A stretch of DNA of 64,000 bases from Sphingomonas pseudosanguinis (GCF_014196255.1 NZ_JACIDH010000002.1:124001-188000), one strand, 5' to 3'. Counted from the stretch's first letter, positions 7,751 through 17,040 are shown. Notes: generated by a model not told the origin, from the letters alone. Numbers and translations: made by a program.

Positions 7751-10087
7751 TTAGACAAAGTCGGCTTCGCGCAACCGGATGGGTTTGCCGGGTGTCAGCG
7801 TGACCCGCGTCTGGCGATCACCCAGCCGGACGATGCGTTCGCCCGCCAGATCGCCGACTAGCATCGCCGACACGAGCCGCCCCTCGCGCCAGCGCAGGTC
7901 GACCCGGCACCGCCCGCGTGCGCGCAGGCCGCTGACCGATCCCGTCGGCCAGGCGCGGGGGAGCGCGGGGAGCAGCAGCAGTTCGTCGTCACGGCTCTGC
8001 ATCAGCATCTCGACGATCGCGCGCGTGCCGCCGAAATTACCGTCGATCTGGAACGGCGGATGCGAGTCGAACAGATTGGGATAGGTGCGCTGCGGCCCCA
8101 GCAGATAGGCGATGATCCTGTGCGCATGCTCGCCGTCATGCAGCCGCGCCCACAAATTGGCGCGCCACGCGGTGGCCCAGCCGGTCGACTGGTCTCCGCG
8201 TATTTCCAGCGACTTGTGCGCCGCTCTTGCCAGTTCCGGTGTCCGGTCGGGGGTGATCTGGTCGCTGGGGAACAGGGCATAGAGGTGTGAGACATGGCGG
8301 TGATGCGGATCGGGCGCGCGGGCGTCCCAATCCTCCTGCCATTCCTGCAACTGTCCCTCTCGGCCAATCCGGTCGGGGGCGAGGCGGGCGCGGGCCGCCT
8401 TCACCTGCGCGGCGAACTCGGCATCGATGTTCAGGATCGCGGCGGCACGCGCCACCTGATCAAACAGGTCGCGCAGGATCTGCTGGTCCATCGCCGGCCC
8501 CGCGCAGATCGAGACACCGGGCGAATGCTCGTTCTCGGGCGACAGCGACGGGCTGGTGACCAAGTGACCCGTTGCCGGATCGGTCTGCAGCGTGTCGAGG
8601 AAGAACAGCGCCGCCCCGCGCATCAGCGGATAGACCGAGGCCAGGAAGGCCGGATCGCGGTGATAGTCGTAATGCTCCCACAAATGGGTGCACAGCCATG
8701 CGCCGCCGGTCGGCCACATGCCCCAGGGTGCGCCATCGATCGGCGCGGTCGCGCGCCATAGATCGGTATTGTGGTGGCAGACCCAGCCGCGCGCGCCATA
8801 CATCTCCCGCGCCGTCCGTTCGCCGCTGATCGCCAGTTCGCGCACCATCTGCACCAGCGGCGCGACACATTCGCCCAGCCCGGTCGGCTCGGCGGGCCAG
8901 TAGTTCATCTCGGTATTGATGTTGACGGTGTATTTGGACCCCCAGGGCGGGTTAGTGCTCTCGTTCCACAGCCCCTGGAGGTTCGCCGGCTGCCCGCCCG
9001 CGCGCGACGACGCGATCAGTAGATAGCGGCCATAGTTGAAATAGAGCGTGGCCAGCGCCGGATCATCCACGGCGCGATCGGCGCGCACCCGCTCGTCGGT
9101 GGGGCGCAAGCCCTGGGGGCTGGTGCCGAGATCGAGCGCGGTGCGGCGGTAGAGCCGACGATGTTCGGCCAGCGCATCGGCCGCGACTTTCACCGCTCCG
9201 CGCGCCAGCGCCCGGTCGATCGTCCGCGAAACGTCCGCCAGCGGATCGCCGGACAGATCGTCCGAGCCGCGACGGCTGGTCGCCATGGCGAGGAACAGCG
9301 TCACCGATCGCGCGCCGCGCACCGCCAGTCCCTCGGCGGCCGTCACCGTGCCGCCGTGCGCCACGACACCCAGCTGTGCGGCGAAGCGCAGTGCCGCCTT
9401 CACGCCGGCATGATCCGCATTGCGCCCGGTGAGGGTCAGCCGATCACGGGTAGTCTCGACCCGAATATCCTGTTGCGGGGAGGTCAGGGCGATGTCGAGA
9501 TCGAACGGCCGGTCGGCCTCGATCGTCATCATCAGCACCTGGTCGATCGGCGAGGCGATCACCGTTCGCCGGTGGGTGACGCCGCCTGCCGAGAAACGCG
9601 TGGTCGCGGCGGCGCCGTCGAGATCGAGCTGCCGGTGATAGTCGCTGGCCGCATCGTCGGTCAGCCCCGGCCAGCGCAGGATCAGATCGCCGAGCGGCTG
9701 ATAGGGCATTTGCGTGCGCGGCGTGCCGATCAATGTGCGATCGGCCAGTGCCTGCGCCTCCTTCAGCCGCCCTACCGCGATCAGTCGTCGCACCTCGGGC
9801 AAGGCCTGGCGCGCGGCGGGATTGATCGGATCATAGGGCCCGCTCGCCCACAGGCTGTCCTCGTTGAGTTGCAGCCGTTCGCGCGCGATGCCGCCAAAGA
9901 CCATCGCCCCCAGCCGGCCATTGCCCACCGGCAATGCCTCGGTCCAGGCCTTGGCGGGGGCGCGATACCAGAGGCGATGCGTCGGATCGGGCGCGGCCTG
10001 GGTGGCAGCGCCGGCGGGTTTGGTCAGCCCGCCACTGATCGCGCCCGCCGCCAGCCCCTGGAGCACGCCGCGCCGCGACGCGCGCAT
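7751..10087 (-). CDS. GH95 alpha-L-fucosidase/alpha-L-galactosidase family protein
   Basis: A 778-residue inverting glycosidase of family 95. A Tat-like leader (MRASRRGVLQGLAAG) is followed by the beta-rich N-domain starting WYRAPAKAWTEALPVGNGRLGAMVFGG, then the (alpha/alpha)6 barrel with LQGLWNE, NINTEMNYWPAE, SPSLSPENEH and FQIDGNFGG, which are the usual catalytic-site blocks. Known members remove alpha-1,2-L-fucose or alpha-L-galactose from xyloglucan or related side chains, so this gene widens the locus beyond plain xylan. Its ATG shares one base with the TGA of the esterase upstream (TGATG), indicating coupled translation. Confidence 0.9.
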   Translation of the reverse strand: MRASRRGVLQGLAAGAISGGLTKPAGAATQAAPDPTHRLWYRAPAKAWTEALPVGNGRLGAMVFGGIARERLQLNEDSLWASGPYDPINPAARQALPEVRRLIAVGRLKEAQALADRTLIGTPRTQMPYQPLGDLILRWPGLTDDAASDYHRQLDLDGAAATTRFSAGGVTHRRTVIASPIDQVLMMTIEADRPFDLDIALTSPQQDIRVETTRDRLTLTGRNADHAGVKAALRFAAQLGVVAHGGTVTAAEGLAVRGARSVTLFLAMATSRRGSDDLSGDPLADVSRTIDRALARGAVKVAADALAEHRRLYRRTALDLGTSPQGLRPTDERVRADRAVDDPALATLYFNYGRYLLIASSRAGGQPANLQGLWNESTNPPWGSKYTVNINTEMNYWPAEPTGLGECVAPLVQMVRELAISGERTAREMYGARGWVCHHNTDLWRATAPIDGAPWGMWPTGGAWLCTHLWEHYDYHRDPAFLASVYPLMRGAALFFLDTLQTDPATGHLVTSPSLSPENEHSPGVSICAGPAMDQQILRDLFDQVARAAAILNIDAEFAAQVKAARARLAPDRIGREGQLQEWQEDWDARAPDPHHRHVSHLYALFPSDQITPDRTPELARAAHKSLEIRGDQSTGWATAWRANLWARLHDGEHAHRIIAYLLGPQRTYPNLFDSHPPFQIDGNFGGTRAIVEMLMQSRDDELLLLPALPRAWPTGSVSGLRARGRCRVDLRWREGRLVSAMLVGDLAGERIVRLGDRQTRVTLTPGKPIRLREADFV

Positions 10088-11181
10088 CAGCGTCGACCCG
10101 CCGGCTGACCGAGCAATATCCTGCCGAAGAAGGGCAGAACCTTGTCCTGAAAGCGCATGCCGATCCGGTTAACGTGATCGCCCTCATACACCTCAAACTG
10201 ATGAGCGATGCCATAACGGTCGAGCGCGGCGTGCAGCGCCTCGGCATCGGGCTTCAACCCGTCCTGCGACCCGACATCCAGTCCGATCGCGCGAAAGCTG
10301 CGCAAGGGGGCGATATATTGATCAACAAAGGCAAGCGGCGTGTTCGCCAGCCACTTGGCCATGATGTCGTCGCGCAGCTTGCCGTCCTTGATCGGCAGGT
10401 CGAGATAGAGCGGCGGGTTCTTCGGATTGGGCGACCAGGCGGCCGACGCCGCCAGCATGGCGCGCTTGCCCCAGTTCAGCTTGGCCGAATCCTTGGGCGA
10501 GGTCAGGCTGGTCAGCGCGGCCTCGTTCCTGGCATCGGGCTGCGCCATGGCGCGGGGCGACAGGCAGCAGGGGCTCATCATATAGATGGCACCGTACATG
10601 TCGGCATGCTTCATCCCGATCCGCGCGGTGCCATAGCCACCCATGGAATGGCCGATCAGCCCGCGCGCCTCGCGCCGGGCAATGGTGCGATAGCGGGCAT
10701 CGATCGCGGTGATCAGGTCGTGGCTGATGAACCGCTCGAAGTCGCCGACCGTCTGCGACGAGGAATACATCGATCCGTTATGCATCGTCTTGCTGTCGGG
10801 AAAGACGAGGATCATCGGCGCGACGCCGCGCGCGAAGGCGCCCTCGATCGAGGCGGGGACATGGATTTCGCTAGTCCATTGCTCCGCGCCGATCGAGTAG
10901 CCGTGCAGCGCATAGACGACCGGATAGCGGCGCGCCTTGTCGGCGGCATAGCCCGGCGGCAGAACGACGATGACGTCGCGGTCGGCGCTGTTCCCCTCCA
11001 GATTGCCTTCGATGGCGGCCGAATGGACCTTGATCCGCTCTATCGTCACCGGCTTGGCACCAGGCACCGTGGCGGGTGCCTGGGTCGCCATCTGCGCGGG
11101 CGCGGCGGCGAGCGGCATCAGGGTCAGTGCGGCGGCCAGCATCCACCGGGCGCGGGAAGGGCGTAGGGCCATGCGTGTCAT
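10087..11181 (-). CDS. Secreted alpha/beta-hydrolase esterase (esterase D/feruloyl esterase-like)
   Basis: A 364-residue serine esterase with a signal peptide (RWMLAAALTLMPLAAAPAQ). The nucleophile is the Ser of GHSMGG, the Asp of DVGSQDG is the likely acid, and the His of EGDHVNR completes the triad. The oxyanion-side motif YALHGYSIGAEQW matches the esterase D group that includes feruloyl and acetylxylan esterases. Removing feruloyl or acetyl groups would open xylan to the GH10 and GH43 enzymes, which is inference from context. It is the first gene of the leftward block; a LacI-type palindrome lies 57 bases upstream of the ATG. Confidence 0.82.
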   Translation of the reverse strand: MTRMALRPSRARWMLAAALTLMPLAAAPAQMATQAPATVPGAKPVTIERIKVHSAAIEGNLEGNSADRDVIVVLPPGYAADKARRYPVVYALHGYSIGAEQWTSEIHVPASIEGAFARGVAPMILVFPDSKTMHNGSMYSSSQTVGDFERFISHDLITAIDARYRTIARREARGLIGHSMGGYGTARIGMKHADMYGAIYMMSPCCLSPRAMAQPDARNEAALTSLTSPKDSAKLNWGKRAMLAASAAWSPNPKNPPLYLDLPIKDGKLRDDIMAKWLANTPLAFVDQYIAPLRSFRAIGLDVGSQDGLKPDAEALHAALDRYGIAHQFEVYEGDHVNRIGMRFQDKVLPFFGRILLGQPAGRR

Positions 11182-11237
11182 CCTCTGTCCTGGGTTCGCG
11201 CCGACTTTGGGGGGCGTCGGTCTGCGTCTTTTGTCCG

Positions 11238-11249
11238 GGTATCGTTACC
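11238..11249 (-). promoter_or_regulatory. Candidate LacI-type operator for the leftward xylan block
   Basis: Read leftward the site is TGGTAACGATACC, with inverted half-sites GGTA/TACC around a central CG, the usual architecture of LacI-family operators. It is 57 bases upstream of the esterase start. It resembles the xylose-repressor box type known from Xanthomonas and Caulobacter (TGGTAGCGCTA-like). Binding is inferred. Confidence 0.5.
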
Positions 11250-11295
11250 AACAGTTCGCAGTGGGTATTGTCAAGGCGTGGGGCGGGGGATTCCC

Positions 11296-11385
11296 GTGGC
11301 CTTCGACTTCGCTCAGGCTGAACGGCGTCGGGGAAGGGAAATCGTATCCCGCCCCCCGTTCAGCCTGAGCGAAGTCGAAGGCCAC
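11296..11385. repeat. Intergenic palindromic repeat, copy B
   Basis: Perfect 30-base inverted arms (11296-11325 and 11356-11385) are separated by 30 bases. The arms are the same as at 1171, 15506 and 33885. Unlike the other complete copies, it lies in a divergent promoter region, between the two candidate operators. Confidence 0.92.
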
Positions 11386-11442
11386 GCCCAACCTAACCCC
11401 ACCCATCGCAAAACGCCGAACCGGCCTTGCATCCCATATCCT

Positions 11443-11454
11443 GATAGCGCTATC
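11443..11454 (+). promoter_or_regulatory. Candidate LacI-type operator for the GH43-xylB-xylA operon
   Basis: GATAGCGCTATC is a perfect 12-base palindrome with a central CG, 46 bases upstream of the GH43 ATG. It closely resembles the TAGCGCTA core of xylose-responsive LacI-family boxes. Regulation by xylose is inferred from the operon content. Confidence 0.55.
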
Positions 11455-11499
11455 GTCCGGTCAAAGCCCCGAAGATGGGGCGCTTGGAGAGGAAAAGCG

Positions 11500-12642
11500 A
11501 TGAAGCGCTTGATGATGGCCAGCGTGGCTGTGCTGGGTCTGTGCACGGCGGCCTGCGGAACGTCGAACGAGGCGGGCAACACCGTTCAGGCCAACACCGC
11601 CACGGCGGCGAACGAGGCGAACCCGACCGCGCCCGATGGTCGCCATTACCTGTCGCAGCCGCTGGTGCGCGAGATCTTCACCGCCGATCCCTCCGCGCAT
11701 GTCTGGCCCGACGGCAAGCTCTATATCTATCCCAGCCATGACGTGCCGACCGACACGCCGAACGACGATCTGGGTAACCAGTATGCCATGCGCGACTATC
11801 GCGTGCTGCGCATGGACGAGCCGGGCGGCAAGGTCACGATCGGCCCCGTCGCGCTCGATGTGAAGGACGTGCCGTGGGCCTCGCAGCAGATGTGGGCGCC
11901 CGACGCCGCCTATAAGGACGGTACCTATTATCTCTATTTCCCGGCGCGCGATAAGTCGAAGGATCGCAATGGCCTGGGCGCGTTCCGTATCGGTGTCGCC
12001 ACCTCGAAGAACCCGATGGGGCCGTTCAAGGCCGAACCGGAGGCAATCCCCGGCAGCTTCTCGATGGACCCGGCGGTGTATCAGGACACCGACGGCACGG
12101 CGTATATGTATTTCGGCGGCATCTGGGGTGGCCAGCTTCAGCGTTGGAAGGACGGCAAATACGATCCGAATGGCAGCGACACCGACCTGAAGCAGGACGA
12201 CCAGCCCGCCATCTCGGGCAAGATCGCCAAGCTGAACCCCGACATGAAGACCTTCGCGGAGACCCCGCGCGACGTCGTGATCCTCGACGAACGGGGCAAG
12301 CCGGTTCTGGGCGGCGACCATGACAAGCGCTTCTTCGAGGCGTCCTGGGTCTTCAAGCGCGACGGCAAATATTATTACACCTATTCCACCGGCGACACGC
12401 ATTTCCTGAACTATGCGATCGGCACCAGCCCGTACGGCCCGTTCACCTATAAGGGCCATATCCTGAAGCCCGTGCAGGGCTGGACCACCCATCACTCGAT
12501 CGTCGAGTGGAAGGGCAAGTGGTGGCTGTTCTACGCCGATACTCAGTTGTCGGACAAGAACCATCTGCGTAACGTCAAGATGACCGAGCTGAAGTTCAAC
12601 CCGGACGGCACGATTCCGACCATCGATCCGTTGGTGAAGTAA
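11500..12642 (+). CDS. GH43 family lipoprotein (xylosidase/arabinofuranosidase type)
   Basis: A 380-residue lipid-anchored GH43. The lipobox is TAAC (Cys20), followed by an Asn/Ala/Thr-rich linker to about residue 40, then a single GH43 propeller. WPDGKLYIYPSHD, QMWAPDAAYKDGTYYLYFP and FFEASWVFKRDGKYYYTYS correspond to the catalytic-base, modulator and general-acid blocks. Unlike the two GH43 proteins of the leftward block it has no C-terminal sandwich. The ATG at 11500 follows GGAGAGG; the longer in-frame extension would run through repeat copy B and was rejected. It lies nine bases before xylB and shares the xylose operon, so it probably makes xylose at the cell surface or in the periplasm. 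Confidence 0.88.
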   Translation: MKRLMMASVAVLGLCTAACGTSNEAGNTVQANTATAANEANPTAPDGRHYLSQPLVREIFTADPSAHVWPDGKLYIYPSHDVPTDTPNDDLGNQYAMRDYRVLRMDEPGGKVTIGPVALDVKDVPWASQQMWAPDAAYKDGTYYLYFPARDKSKDRNGLGAFRIGVATSKNPMGPFKAEPEAIPGSFSMDPAVYQDTDGTAYMYFGGIWGGQLQRWKDGKYDPNGSDTDLKQDDQPAISGKIAKLNPDMKTFAETPRDVVILDERGKPVLGGDHDKRFFEASWVFKRDGKYYYTYSTGDTHFLNYAIGTSPYGPFTYKGHILKPVQGWTTHHSIVEWKGKWWLFYADTQLSDKNHLRNVKMTELKFNPDGTIPTIDPLVK

Positions 12643-12651
12643 GGGACGCGG

Positions 12652-14100
12652 ATGTTCTTAGGGATCGATATCGGCACGTCCGGCGTGAAGGCCGTCGTGC
12701 TGGACGAACATGGCGCGGTGGTGGGGCAGGGGACGGCGGCGCTGACCGTGCAGCGTCCCCATCCGCTCTGGTCCGAACAGGACCCGGAGGCCTGGTGGCA
12801 GGCGACAACCGCCGCCGTCCGCGCGATCGATCCGGCGGTGCGTCGGGCGGTGCGCGGCATCGGGCTGGCCGGGCAGATGCACGGCGCGACCCTGCTGGGC
12901 GCGGACGATCAGGTGCTGCGTCCCGGCATTCTCTGGAATGACGGCCGCAGCCATGCCGAATGTGCGGAGCTGGAGGCCAAGGCCTCCGATCTGCACCGGA
13001 TCGCGGGCAATCTGGCGATGCCGGGCTTTACCGCGCCCAAGCTGCTATGGGTCGCGCATCACGAGCCGGAGACCTTCGCGAAGATTCGCACCGTGCTGCT
13101 GCCCAAGGATTATGTCCGGCTGCGGATGACCGGTGAGAAGGCGTCGGACGTATCGGATGCCGCCGGCACGCTGTGGCTGGATGTCGAACGCCGCGAATGG
13201 AGCGACGACATCCTCGCCGCCACCGGCCTGACCCGCGAGCAGATGCCGCAGGCGGTCGAGGGCACGGCGCAGACCGGCCGTCTGCGTGCCGAAGTCGCCG
13301 AGGCCTGGGGCATCGATCAGGTGCCGGTCGCGGGCGGCGGTGGCGACAATGCCGCCGGAGCCGCCGGCGTGGGGGTGGTCAAGGACGGCGATGCGCTGCT
13401 GTCGCTGGGCACGTCGGGCGTGATCTTCGCCGCCACCAAGGAATTCCGCCCCAATCCGGCGGGCGCGGTCCATGCCTTCTGCCACTGCTTGCCCGGCGTC
13501 TGGCATCAGATGTCGGTGCATCTGTCGGCGGCGGCCTGCATCGACTGGGTCGCGCGGCTGACCGGCACGCCCGGTGCCGCCGAGCTGTTCGCCCACGCCG
13601 AAAGCGTGGGACCTGCGAGCGGGCCTGAAATCTTCCTGCCCTATTTGTCGGGCGAGCGGACGCCGCATAACGATGCCGAGGTGCGCGGCGCGTTCCTGGG
13701 GCTGGACCACGACACCACGCCGGAGCGTCTGGCGCAGGCGGTGCTGGAGGGCGTGGCGTTCGCGCTGGCCGACGGCCTGTCGGTGCTGCGCGATGCCGGG
13801 ACCGAGCTGGCGCAGCTGTCGGTCATCGGCGGCGGGGCTCGCTCGTCCTATTGGGGCCAGACACTAGCCGCCGCGCTGAACGTCGAACTCGTCTATCTGA
13901 AGGGCGGCGAGGTCGGCCCGGCACTCGGTGCGGCGCGTCTCGCCCAGCTGGCGGTCGATGGCGGCTCGCCGGAAGAGGTCTGCGCGCCGCCGCCCGTCAG
14001 CCACACCATCGCCCCCGACGCCGCGCTCGTCGAGCGCTTCGCCCCCAAGATCGCGCGCTTCCGCGACAGCTATTCCCGTATCACTCCGAGGAACGTTTAA
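12652..14100 (+). CDS. xylB: Xylulokinase
   Basis: Phosphorylates D-xylulose to xylulose 5-phosphate in the cytoplasm. The 482-residue FGGY kinase starts with the ATP-site block GIDIGTSGVKAVVLDEHG. It has GLAGQMHGATLL and LWNDGRSHAEC in the sugar-binding N-domain and GGGGDNAAGAAGVG with the catalytic-base Asp (about residue 230). The second FGGY block is IGGGARSSYWGQ. Length is normal for XylB. The TAA is followed directly by the ATG of xylA, so the two are co-expressed. Confidence 0.96.
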   Translation: MFLGIDIGTSGVKAVVLDEHGAVVGQGTAALTVQRPHPLWSEQDPEAWWQATTAAVRAIDPAVRRAVRGIGLAGQMHGATLLGADDQVLRPGILWNDGRSHAECAELEAKASDLHRIAGNLAMPGFTAPKLLWVAHHEPETFAKIRTVLLPKDYVRLRMTGEKASDVSDAAGTLWLDVERREWSDDILAATGLTREQMPQAVEGTAQTGRLRAEVAEAWGIDQVPVAGGGGDNAAGAAGVGVVKDGDALLSLGTSGVIFAATKEFRPNPAGAVHAFCHCLPGVWHQMSVHLSAAACIDWVARLTGTPGAAELFAHAESVGPASGPEIFLPYLSGERTPHNDAEVRGAFLGLDHDTTPERLAQAVLEGVAFALADGLSVLRDAGTELAQLSVIGGGARSSYWGQTLAAALNVELVYLKGGEVGPALGAARLAQLAVDGGSPEEVCAPPPVSHTIAPDAALVERFAPKIARFRDSYSRITPRNV

Positions 14101-15417
14101 ATGGCTACCGACTTTTTCGCCGACATCCCGACGATCCGTTACGAGGGTCCGGACAGCGAGAACGAACTCGCCTATCGCTTCTATGACAAGAACCGCGTCG
14201 TGCTGGGCAAGACGATGGAGGAGCATCTCCGCTTCGCCGCGTGCTTCTGGCATACCTTCTGCTGGCCGGGTTCGGACGTGTTCGGTGGCGGCACCTTCAA
14301 CCGCCCCTGGCATGCCGGCGCCAATGACAGCGCGGCGGCCGCGCAGAAGCGGGAAGTGGCGTTCGACTTCTTCTCGAAGCTCGACGTGCCTTATTACTGC
14401 TTCCACGATGTCGACGTGATGGCCGATGCGCAGGGCGTCGCCGAGCATCGCCGCTATTTCGCCGAGGCGGTCGATCACCTCGAAAAGCTCCAGGCCTCGT
14501 CGGGTCGCAAGCTGCTCTGGGGCACCGCCAACCTGTTCAGCCACCCGCGCTTCGCCGCCGGTGGCGCAACCAACCCGGACCCCGAAGTCTATGCCTTCGG
14601 CGCGATGCAGGTCCGCGACGCGCTGGAAGCGACGCACCGTCTGGGCGGCGCCAACTATGTGCTGTGGGGCGGTCGCGAGGGTTACGAGACTCTCCATAAC
14701 ACCAACATGAAGCGCGAACTGGACAATCTGGGCCGCTTCCTGAGCCTGGTCGTCGAGCACAAGCACAAGATCGGCTTCAACGGCACCATCCTGATCGAGC
14801 CGAAGCCGCACGAGCCGACCAAGCACCAGTATGACTTCGACACGGCCACCGTGTACGGCTTCCTCAAGGCGTACGGCCTCGAGAACGAAGTGAAGGTCAA
14901 TATCGAGGCGAACCACGCCACGCTCGCGGGCCACACCTTCGAGCATGAGATCGCGACCGCCGGCGCGCTGGGCATCTTCGGGTCGATCGACGCCAATCGC
15001 GGCGATCACCAGAATGGCTGGGATACGGATCAATTCCCGAACTCGGTCGAGGAACTGACGCTGGCGGTGCTGGAGATCATCCGCGCGGGCGGCTTCACCA
15101 CCGGCGGCTTCAACTTCGACGCCAAGGTGCGTCGCCAGTCGATGGATGCGGTCGACCTGTTCCATGGCCATGTCGGCGGGATCGACGTGGTGGCCAAGGG
15201 GCTGCTGAACGCCGCCGCGCTGATCGAGGACGGTCGTCTGGATGCGATCAAGTCCGAGCGTTACGCCGGTTGGGACGGTGATTTCGGGAAGCAGGTCGGT
15301 GGCCTCGACCTCGCCGGGATCGCCGACCTCGCCGAACAGAAGGCGATCGACCCGAAGCCCCGCTCGGGCCGTCAGGAGCGGATCGAAAACATCGTCAACC
15401 GCATCGTCAACAAGTGA
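14101..15417 (+). CDS. xylA: Xylose isomerase
   Basis: Interconverts D-xylose and D-xylulose using two divalent metals. The 438-residue product is of the longer class II type. Catalytic residues are in CFHDVD (His102, Asp105). Metal ligands are in [13 protein letters not shown] and [17 protein letters not shown], and [16 protein letters not shown] holds the second metal site. It begins immediately after the xylB stop codon. With xylB it forms the isomerase route, so the organism does not need an oxidative xylonate pathway for this locus. A strong intrinsic terminator follows at 15453. Confidence 0.97.
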   Translation: MATDFFADIPTIRYEGPDSENELAYRFYDKNRVVLGKTMEEHLRFAACFWHTFCWPGSDVFGGGTFNRPWHAGANDSAAAAQKREVAFDFFSKLDVPYYCFHDVDVMADAQGVAEHRRYFAEAVDHLEKLQASSGRKLLWGTANLFSHPRFAAGGATNPDPEVYAFGAMQVRDALEATHRLGGANYVLWGGREGYETLHNTNMKRELDNLGRFLSLVVEHKHKIGFNGTILIEPKPHEPTKHQYDFDTATVYGFLKAYGLENEVKVNIEANHATLAGHTFEHEIATAGALGIFGSIDANRGDHQNGWDTDQFPNSVEELTLAVLEIIRAGGFTTGGFNFDAKVRRQSMDAVDLFHGHVGGIDVVAKGLLNAAALIEDGRLDAIKSERYAGWDGDFGKQVGGLDLAGIADLAEQKAIDPKPRSGRQERIENIVNRIVNK

Positions 15418-15422
15418 CCGGT

Positions 15423-15443
15423 CGGGCCGGGTGATCCGGCCCG
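15423..15443 (+). terminator. GC-rich hairpin after xylA
   Basis: A perfect eight-base stem CGGGCCGG/CCGGCCCG with loop GTGAT lies six bases past the xylA stop. No T-run follows, so it is more likely an RNA-end-protecting or pausing hairpin than a complete terminator. Confidence 0.45.
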
Positions 15444-15452
15444 TCAGGTATG

Positions 15453-15492
15453 AAAAAGGGGCGCGTCCGGTGATCGGGCGTGCCACTTTTTT
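15453..15492 (+). terminator. Rho-independent terminator of the xyl operon
   Basis: A 16-base-pair stem from AAAAGGGG to CCACTTTT, with one mismatch and two G-U pairs, closes on loop GTGAT and ends in six T. It lies 36 bases after the xylA stop. The A-tract on the 5' arm could also let it act on leftward transcripts. Confidence 0.85.
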
Positions 15493-15505
15493 CTTAGCGT
15501 TCCGC

Positions 15506-15594
15506 GTGGCCTTCGACTTCGCTCAGGCTGAACGGGTGTCGTGGAATATGTCCGAGTCCCAACCTCCGTTCAGCCTGAGCGAAGTCGAAGGCCA
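15506..15594. repeat. Intergenic palindromic repeat, copy C
   Basis: Inverted arms at 15506-15535 and 15566-15594 are identical to copy B over the conserved core. They are separated by 30 bases of unrelated loop. The copy lies between the convergent ends of xylA and the aminotransferase gene, just after the xylA terminator. Confidence 0.9.
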
Positions 15595-15636
15595 AGGGAA
15601 TCCCGCCGCCCATGACGAACGGCGGGACGGGCGAGA

Positions 15637-16827
15637 TTACGCCACCTCGTTCGCCGCCATGTCCCGCAGCGCATCGTGAAAGCGGCCCACCGCCGCGACA
15701 TTGAACCCGGCGATGTTGATCCGGCCCGACCCCGCCATATAGATGGCATGCCGATCGCGCAGCCATTCGACTTGGGCGGGCGACAGCGGCAGCGTGGCGA
15801 ACATACCCTTGCCGTGCGCGACCGCGCCCAGATCGACGGTGCCGATCCGACCGCCCTCTGCCAGCATCGCGCGCAGGCTTTCCAGCCGCTGTCGCATCGT
15901 CTCCAGTTCGTCCCGCCATTCGGCGGTAAGCGTCTCGTCCTCCAGGATGATCCGCACGATCGCCGCGCCATGATCGGGCGGCATCGACCAGTTGGCGCGG
16001 GCCAGCGCGAGGAGATTGCTCAGGACGACCGCGCCGGCATCGGCATCGGGGGTGATGGCGAACAGCGCACCGGTCCGCTCACGATACAGCCCGAAATTCT
16101 TGTCGCAGGAATAGGCGAGCAGCGCCTCCGGCACGGCGGCCAGGATCGCGCGCGCGCCGGCTGCGTCGCTATCGAAACCGTCACCCAGCCCCTGATAGGC
16201 CAGATCGACCACCGGGATCAGCTTCTGCGCGACGACCCGCTCGGCGATCGCGGCCCAGCCGGCGGCGTCGGGATCGATGCCGATCGGATTGTGGCAGCAG
16301 CCGTGAAGCAGCACCGCGTCCCCCTCGGCCGCGCCGTTCAGCCCGGCGAGAAAGCCCTCCAGATCGAACGTCTGGCTGGTCAGATCATAGCAGGGGATCA
16401 TCGCCGGCTCGACACCCGCTTGGCGATAGATGGGCGCATGATTGGCCCAGCTCGGGCTGCCGATCCAGATGCGCGCGACGCCCGCGCGCGCCAGCAGCTC
16501 GGCGGTCAGGCGCAGCGCGCCGGTGCCGCCGGGCGTCTGCAATCCGACATAGCGGTCGCTCGGCACCGCATCGCCGATCACGATCCGGCCCAGCGCCTGG
16601 ACGAAGCCCGTATCACCCTCCGGCCCCAGATAGGATTTGCTGGCCTGCGTCTCCAGCAATCGGGCCTCGGCCGCCTTGACCGCCGTCATCACCGGCGTCC
16701 GCCCCTCTTCGTCGCGGAATACGCCGACGCCCAGATCGATCTTGTCGGGGCGGGGGTCGGCGGCGTGCTGGCCGATGATCTTCAGCAAGGGGTCGTCGGG
16801 CTGGCGGGTCAGGGTCGCGAAACGCAT
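15637..16827 (-). CDS. Aromatic amino acid/aspartate aminotransferase (class I, PLP)
   Basis: A 396-residue PLP enzyme of the aspartate/aromatic (TyrB/AspC) type. The N-terminus PDDPLLKIIGQHAADPRPDKIDLGVGVF is the classical AspC/TyrB opening, and TPGGTGALRL, HGCCHNPIGID and DLAYQGLGDG precede the PLP lysine in SCDKNFGLYRERTG. The ATG at 16827 has AGAAGG eight bases upstream and gives the normal N-terminus; the in-frame ATG 42 bases earlier does not. It should transaminate Tyr, Phe or Asp with 2-oxoglutarate. It stands alone, convergent with the xyl operon. Confidence 0.9.
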   Translation of the reverse strand: MRFATLTRQPDDPLLKIIGQHAADPRPDKIDLGVGVFRDEEGRTPVMTAVKAAEARLLETQASKSYLGPEGDTGFVQALGRIVIGDAVPSDRYVGLQTPGGTGALRLTAELLARAGVARIWIGSPSWANHAPIYRQAGVEPAMIPCYDLTSQTFDLEGFLAGLNGAAEGDAVLLHGCCHNPIGIDPDAAGWAAIAERVVAQKLIPVVDLAYQGLGDGFDSDAAGARAILAAVPEALLAYSCDKNFGLYRERTGALFAITPDADAGAVVLSNLLALARANWSMPPDHGAAIVRIILEDETLTAEWRDELETMRQRLESLRAMLAEGGRIGTVDLGAVAHGKGMFATLPLSPAQVEWLRDRHAIYMAGSGRINIAGFNVAAVGRFHDALRDMAANEVA

Positions 16828-17026
16828 CGTAAAACCTTCTGGGAATGGATCGCGGCACCATAGGGCCATGACCGCGAAATGGAATGCACCGGGCGGTTCG
16901 TTGCGTCGACCCGGCTGTCGGCGATATTCGCATTTCCGGCCATAATGAGGTGAGCGGGTTCACGTCACCGATAGAATCGTTCCGTTCATCCCGTTTATTC
17001 GGCTAAATAGCGAAAAATCCGCGATA

Positions 17027-17040
17027 TTGATGTGTATTAT
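17027..17040 (+). promoter_or_regulatory. Degenerate FNR/FixK-type box
   Basis: TTGATGTGTATTAT matches TTGATNNNNATCAA at eight of ten defined positions. It is about 230 bases upstream of the leader ORF and Crp/Fnr-type gene, so autoregulation is possible. The match alone is weak; the perfect copy at 18133 makes it more credible. Confidence 0.3.

Larger units (their letters stand above)
11182..11499. promoter_or_regulatory. Divergent control region of the xylan/xylose locus
   Basis: This 318-base gap separates the leftward esterase-to-GH43 block from the rightward GH43-xylB-xylA operon. It contains two separate LacI-type palindromes (11238-11249, 11443-11454), one near each start, with palindromic repeat copy B between them. 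I see no convincing extra gene in it. No LacI-family regulator gene lies in the window. Confidence 0.6.
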
